Assembly: GCF_003712195.1 (NCBI RefSeq)
Contig: NZ_RDSD01000001.1
Coordinates: 532,702-596,701 of the forward strand
Reading direction: 5' to 3'
Origin: Proteiniphilum sp. X52
GTDB taxonomy: Bacteria; Bacteroidota; Bacteroidia; Bacteroidales; Dysgonomonadaceae
DNA length: 64,000 nucleotides
Shown here: one piece after another, positions 49,177-58,005 of the stretch
Layout of the letters: each line of letters begins with the position of its first letter
How positions within the stretch are numbered: the stretch's first letter is position 1
The notes under the pieces: model-generated
The model's input: the letters and a program-made list of their open reading frames with translations, nothing else
Told to the model about the DNA's origin: nothing
Databases searched by the model: none
Position numbers and translations under genes: made by a program

Positions 49177-49785
49177 ATGGCTAGATATACCGGTCCAAAA
49201 TCAAAAATCGCCCGTAAATTCGGCGAACCCATTTTCGGCCCCGATAAAGTTCTCTCCAAGAAGAACTACCCCCCGGGACAGCATGGAAATTCACGCAGGA
49301 GAAAAACGTCTGAATATGGAATCCAGTTGCGGGAGAAACAACGTGCGAAATATACATATGGCGTGCTGGAAAAGCAGTTCCGCCTCACATTCGAAAAGGC
49401 GGAACGTAGCCGTGGTGTTACCGGTGAGGTATTGCTGCAGTTATTGGAATCGCGCTTGGATAACATCGTCTACCGTCTGGGTATTTCCCCCACGAGAGCT
49501 GGTGCGCGCCAGTTGGTGTCGCACCGTCATATTGTGGTAAACGGGAAGATCGTAAATATTCCCTCGTATACAGTGAAACCCGGTGACGTGGTAGGTGTAA
49601 GGGAAAAATCGAAATCGCTGTTGATCGTGGCCAATGCCTTGGCCGGATTCAATCACAGTAAATATCCCTGGCTGGAGTGGGATAAAGGTACCATGAGCGG
49701 CAAAGTGCTCCACCTGCCTGAAAGAGCCGACATTCCGGAAAACATCAAAGAACAACTCATCGTAGAATTATATTCTAAACAATAA
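49177..49785 (+). CDS. rpsD: 30S ribosomal protein S4
   Basis: A 202-residue S4 ([26 protein letters not shown]-type region as [40 protein letters not shown]), assembly initiator of the 30S. The N-terminus has no zinc CxxC motif, as usual outside some lineages. Confidence 0.98.
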   Translation: MARYTGPKSKIARKFGEPIFGPDKVLSKKNYPPGQHGNSRRRKTSEYGIQLREKQRAKYTYGVLEKQFRLTFEKAERSRGVTGEVLLQLLESRLDNIVYRLGISPTRAGARQLVSHRHIVVNGKIVNIPSYTVKPGDVVGVREKSKSLLIVANALAGFNHSKYPWLEWDKGTMSGKVLHLPERADIPENIKEQLIVELYSKQ

Positions 49786-49789
49786 TTTC

Positions 49790-50791
49790 ATGGCAATATT
49801 AGCATTCCAAAAACCCGATAAGGTAATCATGTTACAGGAGGACGCGTTCTCCGGTAAATTTGAATTCCGTCCGCTGGAACCGGGATACGGCATCACCATA
49901 GGCAACGCCTTGCGTCGTATTCTGCTTTCCTCGCTGGAAGGATTCGCCATTACATCGGTGAAAATTGAGGGCGTGGATCATGAATTTGCGACCATTCCCG
50001 GCGTGATGGAAGATGTAACAGGTATTATCCTTAATCTGAAAAAAGTAAGGTTCAAAAGGATAGTGGAAGAGTTTGAGACGGAAAAAGTAAGCATCGCTAT
50101 TTCGGGAACGGAAGTGTTTAAGGCCGGAGATATTGGTAAACTGCTGACCGGTTTCGAGGTGCTGAATCCCGAACTGGAGATCTGCCACATGAACAAAAAA
50201 GCAAATCTGAGTCTCGAGTTGACTATCAATAAAGGACGTGGTTATGTGCCTGCCGACGAAAACCGCGAATTGATCGCCTCGGACGATGTGCAAACCTTGG
50301 TGATCGACTCAATTTACACTCCGATCCGTAACGTGAGCTTTGAAGTGGATGATTACCGTATCGAACAGAAAACGGACTACGAGAAACTCACCATTGAGAT
50401 TAACACCGATGGCTCCATCCAACCGAAAGAGGCGTTGAAAGAAGCGGCCAAGATATTGATCCAGCACTTTGTCCTGTTTTCCGACGAAAACAAGATCATG
50501 CTGGAAACATCCGATGCCGAAAGCATTGAGGAATTCGATGAAGAAGTACTCCATATGCGCCAGCTTCTGAAACGAAAATTGTCCGACCTCAACCTGTCGG
50601 TAAGGGCGCTCAACTGCCTGAAAGCCGCCGACGTTGAAACTCTTGGACAACTGGTTTCACACAACAAAAACGACTTGCTTAAGTTCCGTAACTTCGGAAA
50701 GAAATCGCTGACCGAATTGGAAGAGCTGCTCAATAGCCTCAAACTCAACTTCGGCATGGATATATCGAAGTACAAATTAGATAAAGACTAA
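49790..50791 (+). CDS. rpoA: DNA-directed RNA polymerase subunit alpha
   Basis: A 333-residue alpha subunit. The N-terminal dimer domain has [20 protein letters not shown]; the C-terminal DNA-binding domain, from about 250, has [20 protein letters not shown] and [20 protein letters not shown]. Begins four bases after rpsD. Confidence 0.98.
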   Translation: MAILAFQKPDKVIMLQEDAFSGKFEFRPLEPGYGITIGNALRRILLSSLEGFAITSVKIEGVDHEFATIPGVMEDVTGIILNLKKVRFKRIVEEFETEKVSIAISGTEVFKAGDIGKLLTGFEVLNPELEICHMNKKANLSLELTINKGRGYVPADENRELIASDDVQTLVIDSIYTPIRNVSFEVDDYRIEQKTDYEKLTIEINTDGSIQPKEALKEAAKILIQHFVLFSDENKIMLETSDAESIEEFDEEVLHMRQLLKRKLSDLNLSVRALNCLKAADVETLGQLVSHNKNDLLKFRNFGKKSLTELEELLNSLKLNFGMDISKYKLDKD

Positions 50792-50799
50792 AAACTGCA

Positions 50800-51546
50800 A
50801 TGAGACATAACAAGAAAAATAATCATTTGGGACGTAAAACCGCGCATCGTTCGGCCATGTTATCCAATATGGCCAGTTCGCTCATCATGCACAAGCGCAT
50901 CTTCACTACGGTTCCCAAAGCCAAGGAATTGAGAAAATACGTAGAGCCCCTCATTACTAAAAGTAAAGAGGATACCACCCATTCCCGCCGCGAGGTTTTC
51001 AGCAAGCTGCAAAACAAAGTTGCCGTCACGGAACTGTTCCAGACCGTATCGCAGAAAGTGGGGGACCGCCCCGGAGGATATACCCGTATCATTAAGACCG
51101 GATTCCGTTTGGGTGATAACGCGTCCATGTGCTTCATCGAACTGGTTGATTTCAACGAGAACATGCTGGGCGAGGGTAAGGCCGCCAAGAAGACCAGAAC
51201 CCGCCGTTCACGCCGGAAAGCCTCCGATGCTGCCGCGGCTGCTCCGGTTGCCGAAGCACCTAAGGCGAAAGCCAAAACCCGGGAAGAAGCCGAAAAAAAC
51301 GCTGAAGAGGAAGCGGTGAAGGTGGAAGAGACGCCGACCGCTGAAACGGGACAGGATGTGCCCGTTGTGGATGAATCCGCAGACACCGATGTGGTTCCCG
51401 AAGTGGAAGCGAAGACCGATAAGGAAAAAGCTGCTGCCAAACAGGAGGCAAAGGAAGAAAAGATAGCCGCAAGCGTAGAAGCTAAGGCAAAAGAATCAAA
51501 TCCGGATACGGATAAAAAAGTCCCACTTCCCAGAGATAACGCGTAA
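50800..51546 (+). CDS. rplQ: 50S ribosomal protein L17 with long acidic/Ala-rich C-terminal extension
   Basis: A 248-residue L17. The core (about 1-125) is standard: [60 protein letters not shown]. The remaining ~120 residues are a low-complexity Ala/Glu/Lys/Val tail ([20 protein letters not shown]). Bacteroidota L17 often has a tail, but this one is about as long as the core. It closes the cluster; a terminator follows. Confidence 0.96.
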   Translation: MRHNKKNNHLGRKTAHRSAMLSNMASSLIMHKRIFTTVPKAKELRKYVEPLITKSKEDTTHSRREVFSKLQNKVAVTELFQTVSQKVGDRPGGYTRIIKTGFRLGDNASMCFIELVDFNENMLGEGKAAKKTRTRRSRRKASDAAAAAPVAEAPKAKAKTREEAEKNAEEEAVKVEETPTAETGQDVPVVDESADTDVVPEVEAKTDKEKAAAKQEAKEEKIAASVEAKAKESNPDTDKKVPLPRDNA

Positions 51547-51680
51547 TTATCACTCGGAATAAAGGAGACGTAATAAAAGAAACGCTGTGGGTACATCGTC
51601 ATCAAGACGGAGACCTGAAAAACTCAGTCGATAATGTATTTGCAGCGAAGCTGTGATTTTTAAAATGTTAAACATTAAAG

Positions 51681-51715
51681 AAAAGCGCCGCAAGTGATTT
51701 GTAGCGCTTTTTTGC
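51681..51715 (+). terminator. intrinsic terminator of the ribosomal cluster
   Basis: AAAAGCGC (51681-51688) pairs with GCGCTTTT (51704-51711) and runs on into T residues (TTTTTT through 51713), then GCTTTTT. The loop is 15 bases. Confidence 0.78.
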
Positions 51716-51772
51716 TTTTTACCCCTCCTATCTGTCAACTTTTCACGCTACCAACTGTTTATTATTCGGAAC

Positions 51773-52486
51773 ATGCAAATGAACTGCGTGAAAAAAGCGG
51801 CGGTTCGCGAGGTGCGGGTTTATCTGCTGGAAGGCAGTCCGCATACCCTTTCCAACATGAGTGGTTTCGCGCAAAAATATTCGGAAGAGTATCTCCGTTC
51901 GATGGGAGTGATCGTAAAAACCTCTACCATTGTAAAGAATTACGACGGGGAGAAAGTAACCCTTAATAACGGAGAGGTTATCCCGACCAGTAACGTGATC
52001 TGGTCGGCCGGCGTGACAGGGAACCTGATAGAAGGAATCCCCGCCGGTTCGGTATTGCCGAATGGCAGGATCAGGGTAGACCGGATCAACAGGGTGGAGG
52101 GGCTCCCCGATGTGTTTGCCATTGGCGACGTGGCCTACATGGAAACCGGAAAATACCCCAAAGGGCATCCGCAGCTGGCCAATGTGGCGATCGGGCAGGG
52201 GAAGAACCTGGCGAAGAACCTGCGGAAGATTGTGGAAGGAAAAACCGACTTGAAACCCTATGAATACCGTAATCTGGGTACCATGGCGACTGTCGGGCGA
52301 AACAAGGCGGTGGTGGACCTTCCGTTCGTGAAATTCAAAGGCCGGTTTGCCTGGCTGGTTTGGATGTTCCTGCATCTGATGCTCATCCTGAGTGTCCGTA
52401 ACAAACTGGTCGTCTTTATCAACTGGGCATGGAATTACGTCACCAAAAACAATTCACTGCGCCTGATACTGAAAGATAGTGATTGA
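51773..52486 (+). pseudogene. type II NADH dehydrogenase, N-terminally truncated
   Basis: About 225 residues of the C-terminal half of an NDH-2-type NAD(P)/FAD oxidoreductase: VRVYLLEGSPHTLSNMSGFA, SNVIWSAGVTGNLIEGIPAG, the second FAD segment DVFAIGDVAYMETGKYPKG and the membrane-binding end (FAWLVWMFLHLMLILSVRNK). The N-terminal FAD-binding GxGxxG domain is missing; the first ~12 codons do not fit the family. A normal enzyme is about 420-440 residues. Likely inactive; the truncated side faces the rplQ terminator. Confidence 0.75.
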
Positions 52487-52493
52487 GACAACT

Positions 52494-52622
52494 TTATGAA
52501 ATAGTCAATTGGTACCCTTCATATCGTACCGTATCGATTCGTACCTGTTCATCTCTGTTCAGGTATTTCCGAAGTTTGGAAATCACGTTATGTATGCTCT
52601 GATCCACGTCAACACTATACTT
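52494..52622 (-). pseudogene. C-terminal scrap of an OmpR-type response regulator
   Basis: On the minus strand this frame reads VDQSIHNVISKLRKYLNRDE, then VRIDTVRYEGYQLTIS and a stop, the last helix and wing of a winged-helix response regulator. The rest of the regulator is absent. It runs directly on from the kinase remnant in a different frame, so kinase and regulator were neighbours before deletion. Confidence 0.7.
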
Positions 52623-53428
52623 TTCCCTCTTCACTCTCTAACTTGATAGTGCCTCCATGTGCACTTACAATCTGTTTTACCGATGACAACCCAATACCGT
52701 GACCTTTCGCCGGTGATTTTCGTTGAGATCTATAAAAATCGCTAAAGACTTTGCGTTGTTCCTTTTTGGGGATACCTATACCATTGTCGGCTACACTGAT
52801 CAGAATTCTATTTTTTTCTTTTCTGGCTGATACTGTAATAACGGGTGCATTGTCTGAATATTTTACAGCATTGTCCAGCAGGTTACGCAAGCAACTATCG
52901 AAATAAAAGGGATCTACATAAATGGTATAGGCTTGGGGTAAAATATTAAATGTTACTGTAATCTGTTTTTCTCTATAGATAACCTGCGTAGATATACGCC
53001 AATGGTGATTTCAGATTGTGGATAATACTCCTTACCCGCTTTTCCTGCAAATGTAACCTGTTTATTTGCCGTCCTAATTGAAGTAACAGCACAGACAGTA
53101 TCAATGCGACGGCCACAACTGCTACGCCCGATATGACGACGAGCAATGTCATACGTTGTGTTGCTGTTGTCGGGTTAAAGATAAAGTGTGAAACAAACCG
53201 GTAGGTGTCGCTTGTGCCTAACGGTATGCTAATATACACTCCTTTAGTGGTGTCGTTCAGTTGTTGAATCCTGTTTTTACCGAAATACAATGAATCTATG
53301 GTTTTATCTTTTTCTTTTGTTATAAAGGAATAGGCTGAAAGTTCAGAGATATGAGGAAAATTACTTTGAAATAAAGAGTCAATTAGATATAAATTTAAAG
53401 TATCTTTTACTAACAGCATTTCTGTCAT
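52615..53428 (-). pseudogene. sensor histidine kinase, internally deleted and frameshifted
   Basis: The 5' piece (53428-52973) has a periplasmic sensor part, a membrane helix (LLVVISGVAVVAVALILSVL) and the start of the phospho-acceptor domain with the H-box (SIIHNLKSPLAYIY). It then stops. The 3' piece resumes in another frame at REKQITVTFNILPQAYTIYV and has the ATP-binding N-box (LRNLLDNAVKYSDN), G1 (ISVADNGIGIPKKE) and G2 (KGHGIGLSSVKQIVSAHGG). Roughly 70 residues between H-box and N-box are missing. The N-terminal signal or first helix is also lost at the junction with a transposase scrap. Not functional as it stands. Confidence 0.82.
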
Positions 53429-53684
53429 GGATCGAAAAGGCGTTTTGCATATCCAAGACAGACCTGCGGATACGTCCCATATATCACAGGCTTAAACACC
53501 GTATCGAGGCGCAATCTGCATTGCATTTACCGCATACTCGGTTTATAAGGACTTGGAAAGGGTATTACAAAAGGAAAAATCGAGCCTCTCGCCTCTTGGA
53601 CTCGCAAAAATGCTCCGTTGGCGAAGAAAAAACACCCAATTGAGGGTTGTTGTCCGATTTTTTGAACATAGGATTCAGTTTTAA
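53428..53684 (+). mobile_element. transposase remnant, DDE type of the IS4/IS1634 group
   Basis: One frame reads EKAFCISKTDLRIRPIYHRL then KHRIEAQ; after a frameshift the neighbouring frame continues CIAFTAYSVYKDLERVLQKE, KSSLSPLGLAKM. This is the conserved C-terminal E-region (FRISKTDLxxRPIYH..RIEAH) of IS1634/IS4-like transposases. The rest of the element is absent. Its left edge coincides with the broken 5' end of the histidine kinase gene. Confidence 0.7.
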
Positions 53685-54029
53685 GCATTGCTAAGATAAT
53701 GAATAATAATTATATACGCAAATATCTCAAAGGACTTTTTCAGGGAAATTTTACCTGATTTATAAAATTTATGGTACAAAAATTATAAACTAAATTATAG
53801 CTTCGCCTTTTCGGAGAGAGTGGACTCAAAATTGCAACTGAAAGTTTTGTTTCAGTTTCTTTAAGACCTTATGAAAAGCTTTATATAAGTTATTTTATGA
53901 GATAGGTGTATTTGAGTGCTTTCTTATATATATCAAAAAAATACATAAAAAATACAAAAAAGTGGTTTTTGCCGTTTTTTTTTAATATCTTGCAAATCTA
54001 TTTTTAATGCGTTTTTTAATTCGCAAATT
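53685..54029. other. AT-rich spacer before the first glycosyltransferase
   Basis: No gene recognised. GC content drops sharply here and stays low through the following island. An AGTGGACTCA word near 53820 matches the end of the MITE-like element at 18305. A promoter for the glycosyltransferase must lie here; TATCTTGC near 53981 is a weak candidate. Confidence 0.4.
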
Positions 54030-54905
54030 ATGGGAGATATATCCATATATAGGATTGCGCTTTTTACAATAGCTGTTGGGAAAGATCCCATCTATTTTAA
54101 TTCTGTGCGCCGATATTTTCCCTATAATAAAGCAAATTTCGGACAGAATCTTGATGTTGATTATTATGTATTTACCGATCGGGATGAAACGATCAAAAGC
54201 ATTATTTCTATTCCTTGTCGATCTTCTTTATGGCCTTTTACTACACTGTTGAAGAACAACCTAATTACTGATTATCTGGATACTTCTGGGGAATGGGATA
54301 CTTACAGCCACATTTTCTTTATTGATGCCGATTTTGCCATTGGTGACCGATATGATTTCTTTCGGCATAATTTTCTATTGGTGAAACCCTATTGGAATAA
54401 CAAGAACGGTGGAGGTTTTTTCTATGGAGGTAAAACTGAGTATTTCAGGAAACTTTGTCTGCTTTTTTATGATGAGATCCGATTTATTTGTGAAAACAAA
54501 TTACCCGTTCCACGTGATTTGGATGAATTTTACTTGGGTTTGTTTAGGGAACAATACAGCGAGCAAATTCACGTAATAGACATGGATCAGCAGATCAACA
54601 CCTTGGTATTCTATGATAATGAAGATTTAGATCTCAAAATTAAGCAGGCGGGCAAGTGTCTGTTTATGCAGCCCTACAAGGCGGAAGGGCGTGCTAACAA
54701 AACTTATATTGTTGATTTTCAGAATAAAAAACAGGAGTGTATTGTTAATCTCGAAGAGGGATATATTTTCAATAATTATACTTACGATTTCGGTCGATTA
54801 TTGAAATTAGACGATTCCTTTTATCGCATTCTATGGAGCAAATGCCCTGAAGCAAGGGAAATCTTAAACATAAAAACCTATAAAATCAGTAAAAAGAATA
54901 TCTGA
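54030..54905 (+). CDS. GT6-like glycosyltransferase
   Basis: A 291-residue cytoplasmic protein resembling glycosyltransferase family 6 (histo-blood-group ABO-like, retaining galactosyl/GalNAc transferases). Matching parts are IALFTIAVGKDPIYFNSVRR, VDYYVFTDRDET, SLWPFTTLLKNNLIT and HIFFIDADFAIGD, with Asp99-Ala-Asp101 as the DxD-like metal/UDP motif, then GGFFYGGKTEYFRKLC and DLDEFYLGLF. The C-terminal ~80 residues (NNYTYDFGRLLKLDDSFYRI) are shared with the next protein. The family call is by motif order and tentative. It probably adds a sugar in the peptide locus downstream. Confidence 0.62.
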   Translation: MGDISIYRIALFTIAVGKDPIYFNSVRRYFPYNKANFGQNLDVDYYVFTDRDETIKSIISIPCRSSLWPFTTLLKNNLITDYLDTSGEWDTYSHIFFIDADFAIGDRYDFFRHNFLLVKPYWNNKNGGGFFYGGKTEYFRKLCLLFYDEIRFICENKLPVPRDLDEFYLGLFREQYSEQIHVIDMDQQINTLVFYDNEDLDLKIKQAGKCLFMQPYKAEGRANKTYIVDFQNKKQECIVNLEEGYIFNNYTYDFGRLLKLDDSFYRILWSKCPEAREILNIKTYKISKKNI

Positions 54906-55011
54906 AAAGGTATACATTAAATTACAATAATTGAAATACTATTCCAAAGATAGGAGAACTTGGAATAAGATGCAGGCCTCGCCTTCAAATGGTCTTTGAA
55001 ATGTAGTAAGA

Positions 55012-55305
55012 TTAGTCAAACAAAGGAAAGTTTTGACTATTGTTCTCTTCTTTTTTGTCTTGCTTCTTTTGTTGTTGAATATAACGTCGAATAATATCTT
55101 CATCAGACTAACGGTATTGACAAAATAGCTATGAGACCAAAAATGATTAGCCAATATGGTTTCTTTTTTAATTGTGGATAATTTTTGAATTGCTTTATTG
55201 CCAACTTGCCTTTCAAAGGTCCCTATTATTTCTGAAACTGAAACTTTTGGAGGAATGATCCTAAAATGCGAAAACGATATTTAGGATACCCAATAAATTG
55301 ATAAT
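55012..55305 (-). mobile_element. IS200/IS605-type transposase (TnpA) remnant
   Basis: Minus-strand frames read YQFIGYPKYRFRIL, then after a deletion IIPPKVSVSEIIGTFERQVG, ILANHFWSHSYFVNTVS, and after a frameshift SDEDIIRRYIQQQKKQDKKE ending FPLFD. These are in order the start, the middle and the C-terminal helix of TnpA (Y1 family). The catalytic HUH segment is lost in the deletion. It lies between the two glycosyltransferase genes. Confidence 0.72.
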
Positions 55306-55433
55306 CATATTACCACACTACATAATTCTGCTGCTTGTATTTATTCATGTACCCTAGTTATTCATTTTAGGTATAGAGCATCGATGAATATTGCAACCTT
55401 CAAAGAAGATGGATTTTTTAACTCAAATAAACG

Positions 55434-57167
55434 ATGGAAAATTTTTTGATGAACACGAACATTCATAAAATAGCGCTTTTTACAATCGCGGTAGGAAAAG
55501 ATCGTCATTATTTTGATTCTGTGCGAAAGTTTCTCCCATATAATAAAGAGTATTTCGGACAAGATTATCCGGTCGATTTTATACTTTTCACCGATCGCGA
55601 TGAGATGATTGACGGTTTCCGTCATATTCCATGTGAAACCACAGCTTGGCCTTATACAGCGTTACTGAAAAATAATATCATTACCGATTACCTAAATCAG
55701 ATGAATAAATGGGAGGAATACAGTCATATATTCTATATTGATGCGGATTTTGCCATAGGGGACAAATATGATTTTTTTTCACATCAATTTTTATGTCTAG
55801 AAATGTATTGGGGAAAGGGTGGATATTTGGGGGGATTTTATGGAGGTATGACTGAATATTTCAAAAAGTTAGCTTTATCTTTTTACGATGAAATAGAATT
55901 CATCTATAATAATAAATTACAGGTTCCTCGTGGTATGGACGAATTTTATCTCAATTTATTCTGTAATCAATATAAAGATGATATCCATGCAATTAAATTA
56001 ATAAAAGAAGCCAATGTTTTATTTTTCTTTGATAATGAAAATTTAGAAGACATAATAAGACAGAAGGGAAAGTATAACTTTCTATTTCCATTAAAATCGG
56101 ATGGCAGAGCAAACAGTGTAGAACTGACAAATTACAACAACCAAAAAATGGAATGTACCATAAATCTTAGTGAAAACTACATTTTCAACAATTATACGTT
56201 TGATTTTGGACGACTATTGAAAATAGACGATTCCTATTATCGTATTCTTTGGAGTAAATATCCGGAAACCAGGGAAGTCTTAAATATAAAAACACACAAA
56301 ATTAGGAAACAGCCTGCCGGTAAAGAAACGCTTCAAATGTCGCCCGTATTTAGTATTGTTATGCCGATTTATAATGTCCCTCCCGAATTTCTAAAAGAAT
56401 CTATCGAGAGTATTCTTAATCAAACTTTTGGAGATTTTGAGTTGCTAATTATAGATGATGGCTCCACTGAAACAGAGGGTATTGATTTAATCAGAACCTA
56501 TCAAGACTCACGTATTCACTTGATAACAAATTCACACAATTTCATTGACAGCTTGAACCGGGGTATTGCCCGATCCAAAGGTAAATACATTGCCCGGATG
56601 GATGCCGATGACATTATGCTGTCCAGCCGGTTGCAGACGCAATACGATTTTATGGAAAATCACCCCGAAATAGATATTTGTGGGTCGTGGATGGAAACAT
56701 TTGGCAATAGAACGGACATTGTACGTGGACCTGCTGATCATGAGGAAATCGTTTCCTCACTTCTTTTATACAACACATTATCGCATCCAACGGTTATATT
56801 GCGGAAATCATCAGTATGCAAGTGCGGAACAAATTTATATAAAGAAAACTATGCGTGTGCTGAAGATTATAAATTGTGGACAGATTTAGCATTGAAAGGC
56901 TTGAAATTTGCCACTGTTACTGAAATCTTGTTAAAGTATCGCAGTTCGGAGAAACAGGTATCCAATACTCGGCAAGAAGAAATGTTTCAATCTACTGTAA
57001 GAATACAGATGGAGTACGCCGAGCAAGTAATGGAACGAATTTTGGTCGAATCACCTCAATATGAAATTCTATTTAATGACTTGATAGCATTATTTAATGA
57101 TGGAAAGATGGATTACGCTTTGTTGTTAAAAACTGTTCATGGTTTCTATAATGAATCATTTTCATAA
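55434..57167 (+). CDS. fusion of GT6-like and GT2 glycosyltransferase domains
   Basis: A 577-residue protein with two catalytic units. Residues 1 to about 290 are a close paralogue of the protein at 54030 (IALFTIAVGKDRHYFDSVRK, FYIDADFAIGDKYDFF with Asp103-Ala-Asp105, GGFYGGMTEYFKKLAL). From about 302 a GT2 (GT-A) domain begins: PVFSIVMPIYNVPPEFLKES, SILNQTFGDFELLIIDDGST and the DxD-type MDADD (Asp390-Asp393), then SWMETFGNRTDIVRG. Both parts look intact. ATG55449 is an alternative start, giving MNTNIHK. Such a two-domain enzyme could add two sugars in turn. Links to the peptide locus are by position. Confidence 0.72.
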   Translation: MENFLMNTNIHKIALFTIAVGKDRHYFDSVRKFLPYNKEYFGQDYPVDFILFTDRDEMIDGFRHIPCETTAWPYTALLKNNIITDYLNQMNKWEEYSHIFYIDADFAIGDKYDFFSHQFLCLEMYWGKGGYLGGFYGGMTEYFKKLALSFYDEIEFIYNNKLQVPRGMDEFYLNLFCNQYKDDIHAIKLIKEANVLFFFDNENLEDIIRQKGKYNFLFPLKSDGRANSVELTNYNNQKMECTINLSENYIFNNYTFDFGRLLKIDDSYYRILWSKYPETREVLNIKTHKIRKQPAGKETLQMSPVFSIVMPIYNVPPEFLKESIESILNQTFGDFELLIIDDGSTETEGIDLIRTYQDSRIHLITNSHNFIDSLNRGIARSKGKYIARMDADDIMLSSRLQTQYDFMENHPEIDICGSWMETFGNRTDIVRGPADHEEIVSSLLLYNTLSHPTVILRKSSVCKCGTNLYKENYACAEDYKLWTDLALKGLKFATVTEILLKYRSSEKQVSNTRQEEMFQSTVRIQMEYAEQVMERILVESPQYEILFNDLIALFNDGKMDYALLLKTVHGFYNESFS

Positions 57168-57184
57168 AACAATACGAAAAAAAT

Positions 57185-57382
57185 ATGTTAGCTTCTAAGA
57201 GAAAAAAAATATTTTACATTAAAAAATATTCCATTTGGGAATTATGTAAAACCAACTTAAGCAAACTAGGGTTTGCTATTGTTCTCTCGTTAGCAAACCC
57301 TTTAACCTTAAACATGAATAGTTTTATAGAGAGAAATAGGAGAGATATCATGAGTGTTTACTTAAAAAAACAAAATATATGA
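57185..57382 (+). CDS. short ORF before the precursor gene, doubtful
   Basis: A possible 65-residue product, basic at its start (MLASKRKKIFYIKKYSIWEL) with a hydrophobic stretch (LGFAIVLSLANPLTLNMN). Its stop overlaps the precursor start by 4 bases (ATGA), which could mean coupled translation. No family resemblance. It could equally be the 5' leader of the precursor message, opened by chance in AT-rich sequence. Confidence 0.3.
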   Translation: MLASKRKKIFYIKKYSIWELCKTNLSKLGFAIVLSLANPLTLNMNSFIERNRRDIMSVYLKKQNI

Positions 57383-57615
57383 ATAAAATAAATTTGTTCA
57401 AGCTAAACGAGATCCAGATGGATAAAAAACAGCAGCAATTGATTTTTGGTGGAAACTTGTGTAAATGTGGTTCGTGTGGAGAATATGCTACATCTGAAGA
57501 CAATAGAGTTGCTAATAGAGATAAAAATATTACAGGAACAGGGACAAATGCTCCAATATTATGTACTTGTAGTGGATCAGATATCGAGAATGTAGAGTCA
57601 GCAAAGAATGGGTAA
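57379..57615 (+). CDS. RiPP precursor peptide, GG-Bacteroidales type
   Basis: A 78-residue peptide. Residues 1-25 match the leader of the natural-product precursor family I know as TIGR04149: MNKINLFKLNEIQMDKKQQQ then LIFGG, where Gly24-Gly25 is the likely cleavage site. The 53-residue core holds two Cys clusters, Cys28-x-Cys30-xx-Cys33 near its start and Cys62-x-Cys64 near its end, separated by a stretch rich in Asn, Thr and Gly (NITGTGTNAP). The radical SAM gene follows within 400 bases, then the pseudo-radical-SAM gene. The core is the probable substrate of those enzymes and of the glycosyltransferases. Product unknown; this is a single precursor, not a repeat array. Confidence 0.82.
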   Translation: MNKINLFKLNEIQMDKKQQQLIFGGNLCKCGSCGEYATSEDNRVANRDKNITGTGTNAPILCTCSGSDIENVESAKNG

Positions 57616-57729
57616 TTAATTTAAGTATTAGGCACAATTTTGTGTTCATTACCATCTTTATTAATACGGTGATTATCAATTGAATATAAAAGTGAATACT
57701 TTAAATTAATTTTGATCGGGTACTTAAAG

Positions 57730-57763
57730 AGGGATATATTATATATCATAATGTATCCCTTTT
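57730..57763 (+). terminator. weak terminator-like hairpin after the precursor gene
   Basis: AGGGATA (57730-57736) pairs with TATCCCT (57754-57760), followed by TTT. The 17-base loop is AT-rich. A leaky stop here would give more precursor than enzyme message. The rest of the 57616-57999 spacer has no gene I recognise. Confidence 0.5.
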
Positions 57764-58005
57764 CATACAACTCCAATTTGGTTTCTTTGTTCTTTGAATT
57801 TTCTCCGACAAGTGCTCTCATAGGGCTAGATATTAAATTGCAAAATAGTGTATCCACTTCTCTGTGTTTTCAAGTGATTTTCGACTTTCTTTCGTTAGCA
57901 CGTTTGTTAAGAGAAGAATGCCAGGGAAGCATTAAAGTTGAAGGCAAACTTGGCAATTTCCCTTGATTGTGATTGAATTGACTATAAATTAAGACTTTTT
58001 TGATT

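Noticed and set aside
54939..55154. A 71-codon minus-strand frame as a hypothetical protein
   Set aside because: Its first part is the WSHSYFVNTVS segment of an IS200/IS605 transposase and the rest is out of frame with the family; it is part of the remnant.
57712..57966. An 84-codon open frame between the precursor and maturase as a gene
   Set aside because: It starts before the terminator-like hairpin, has no recognisable family, and its composition follows the AT-rich spacer. A decayed fragment is possible, a gene is not supported.
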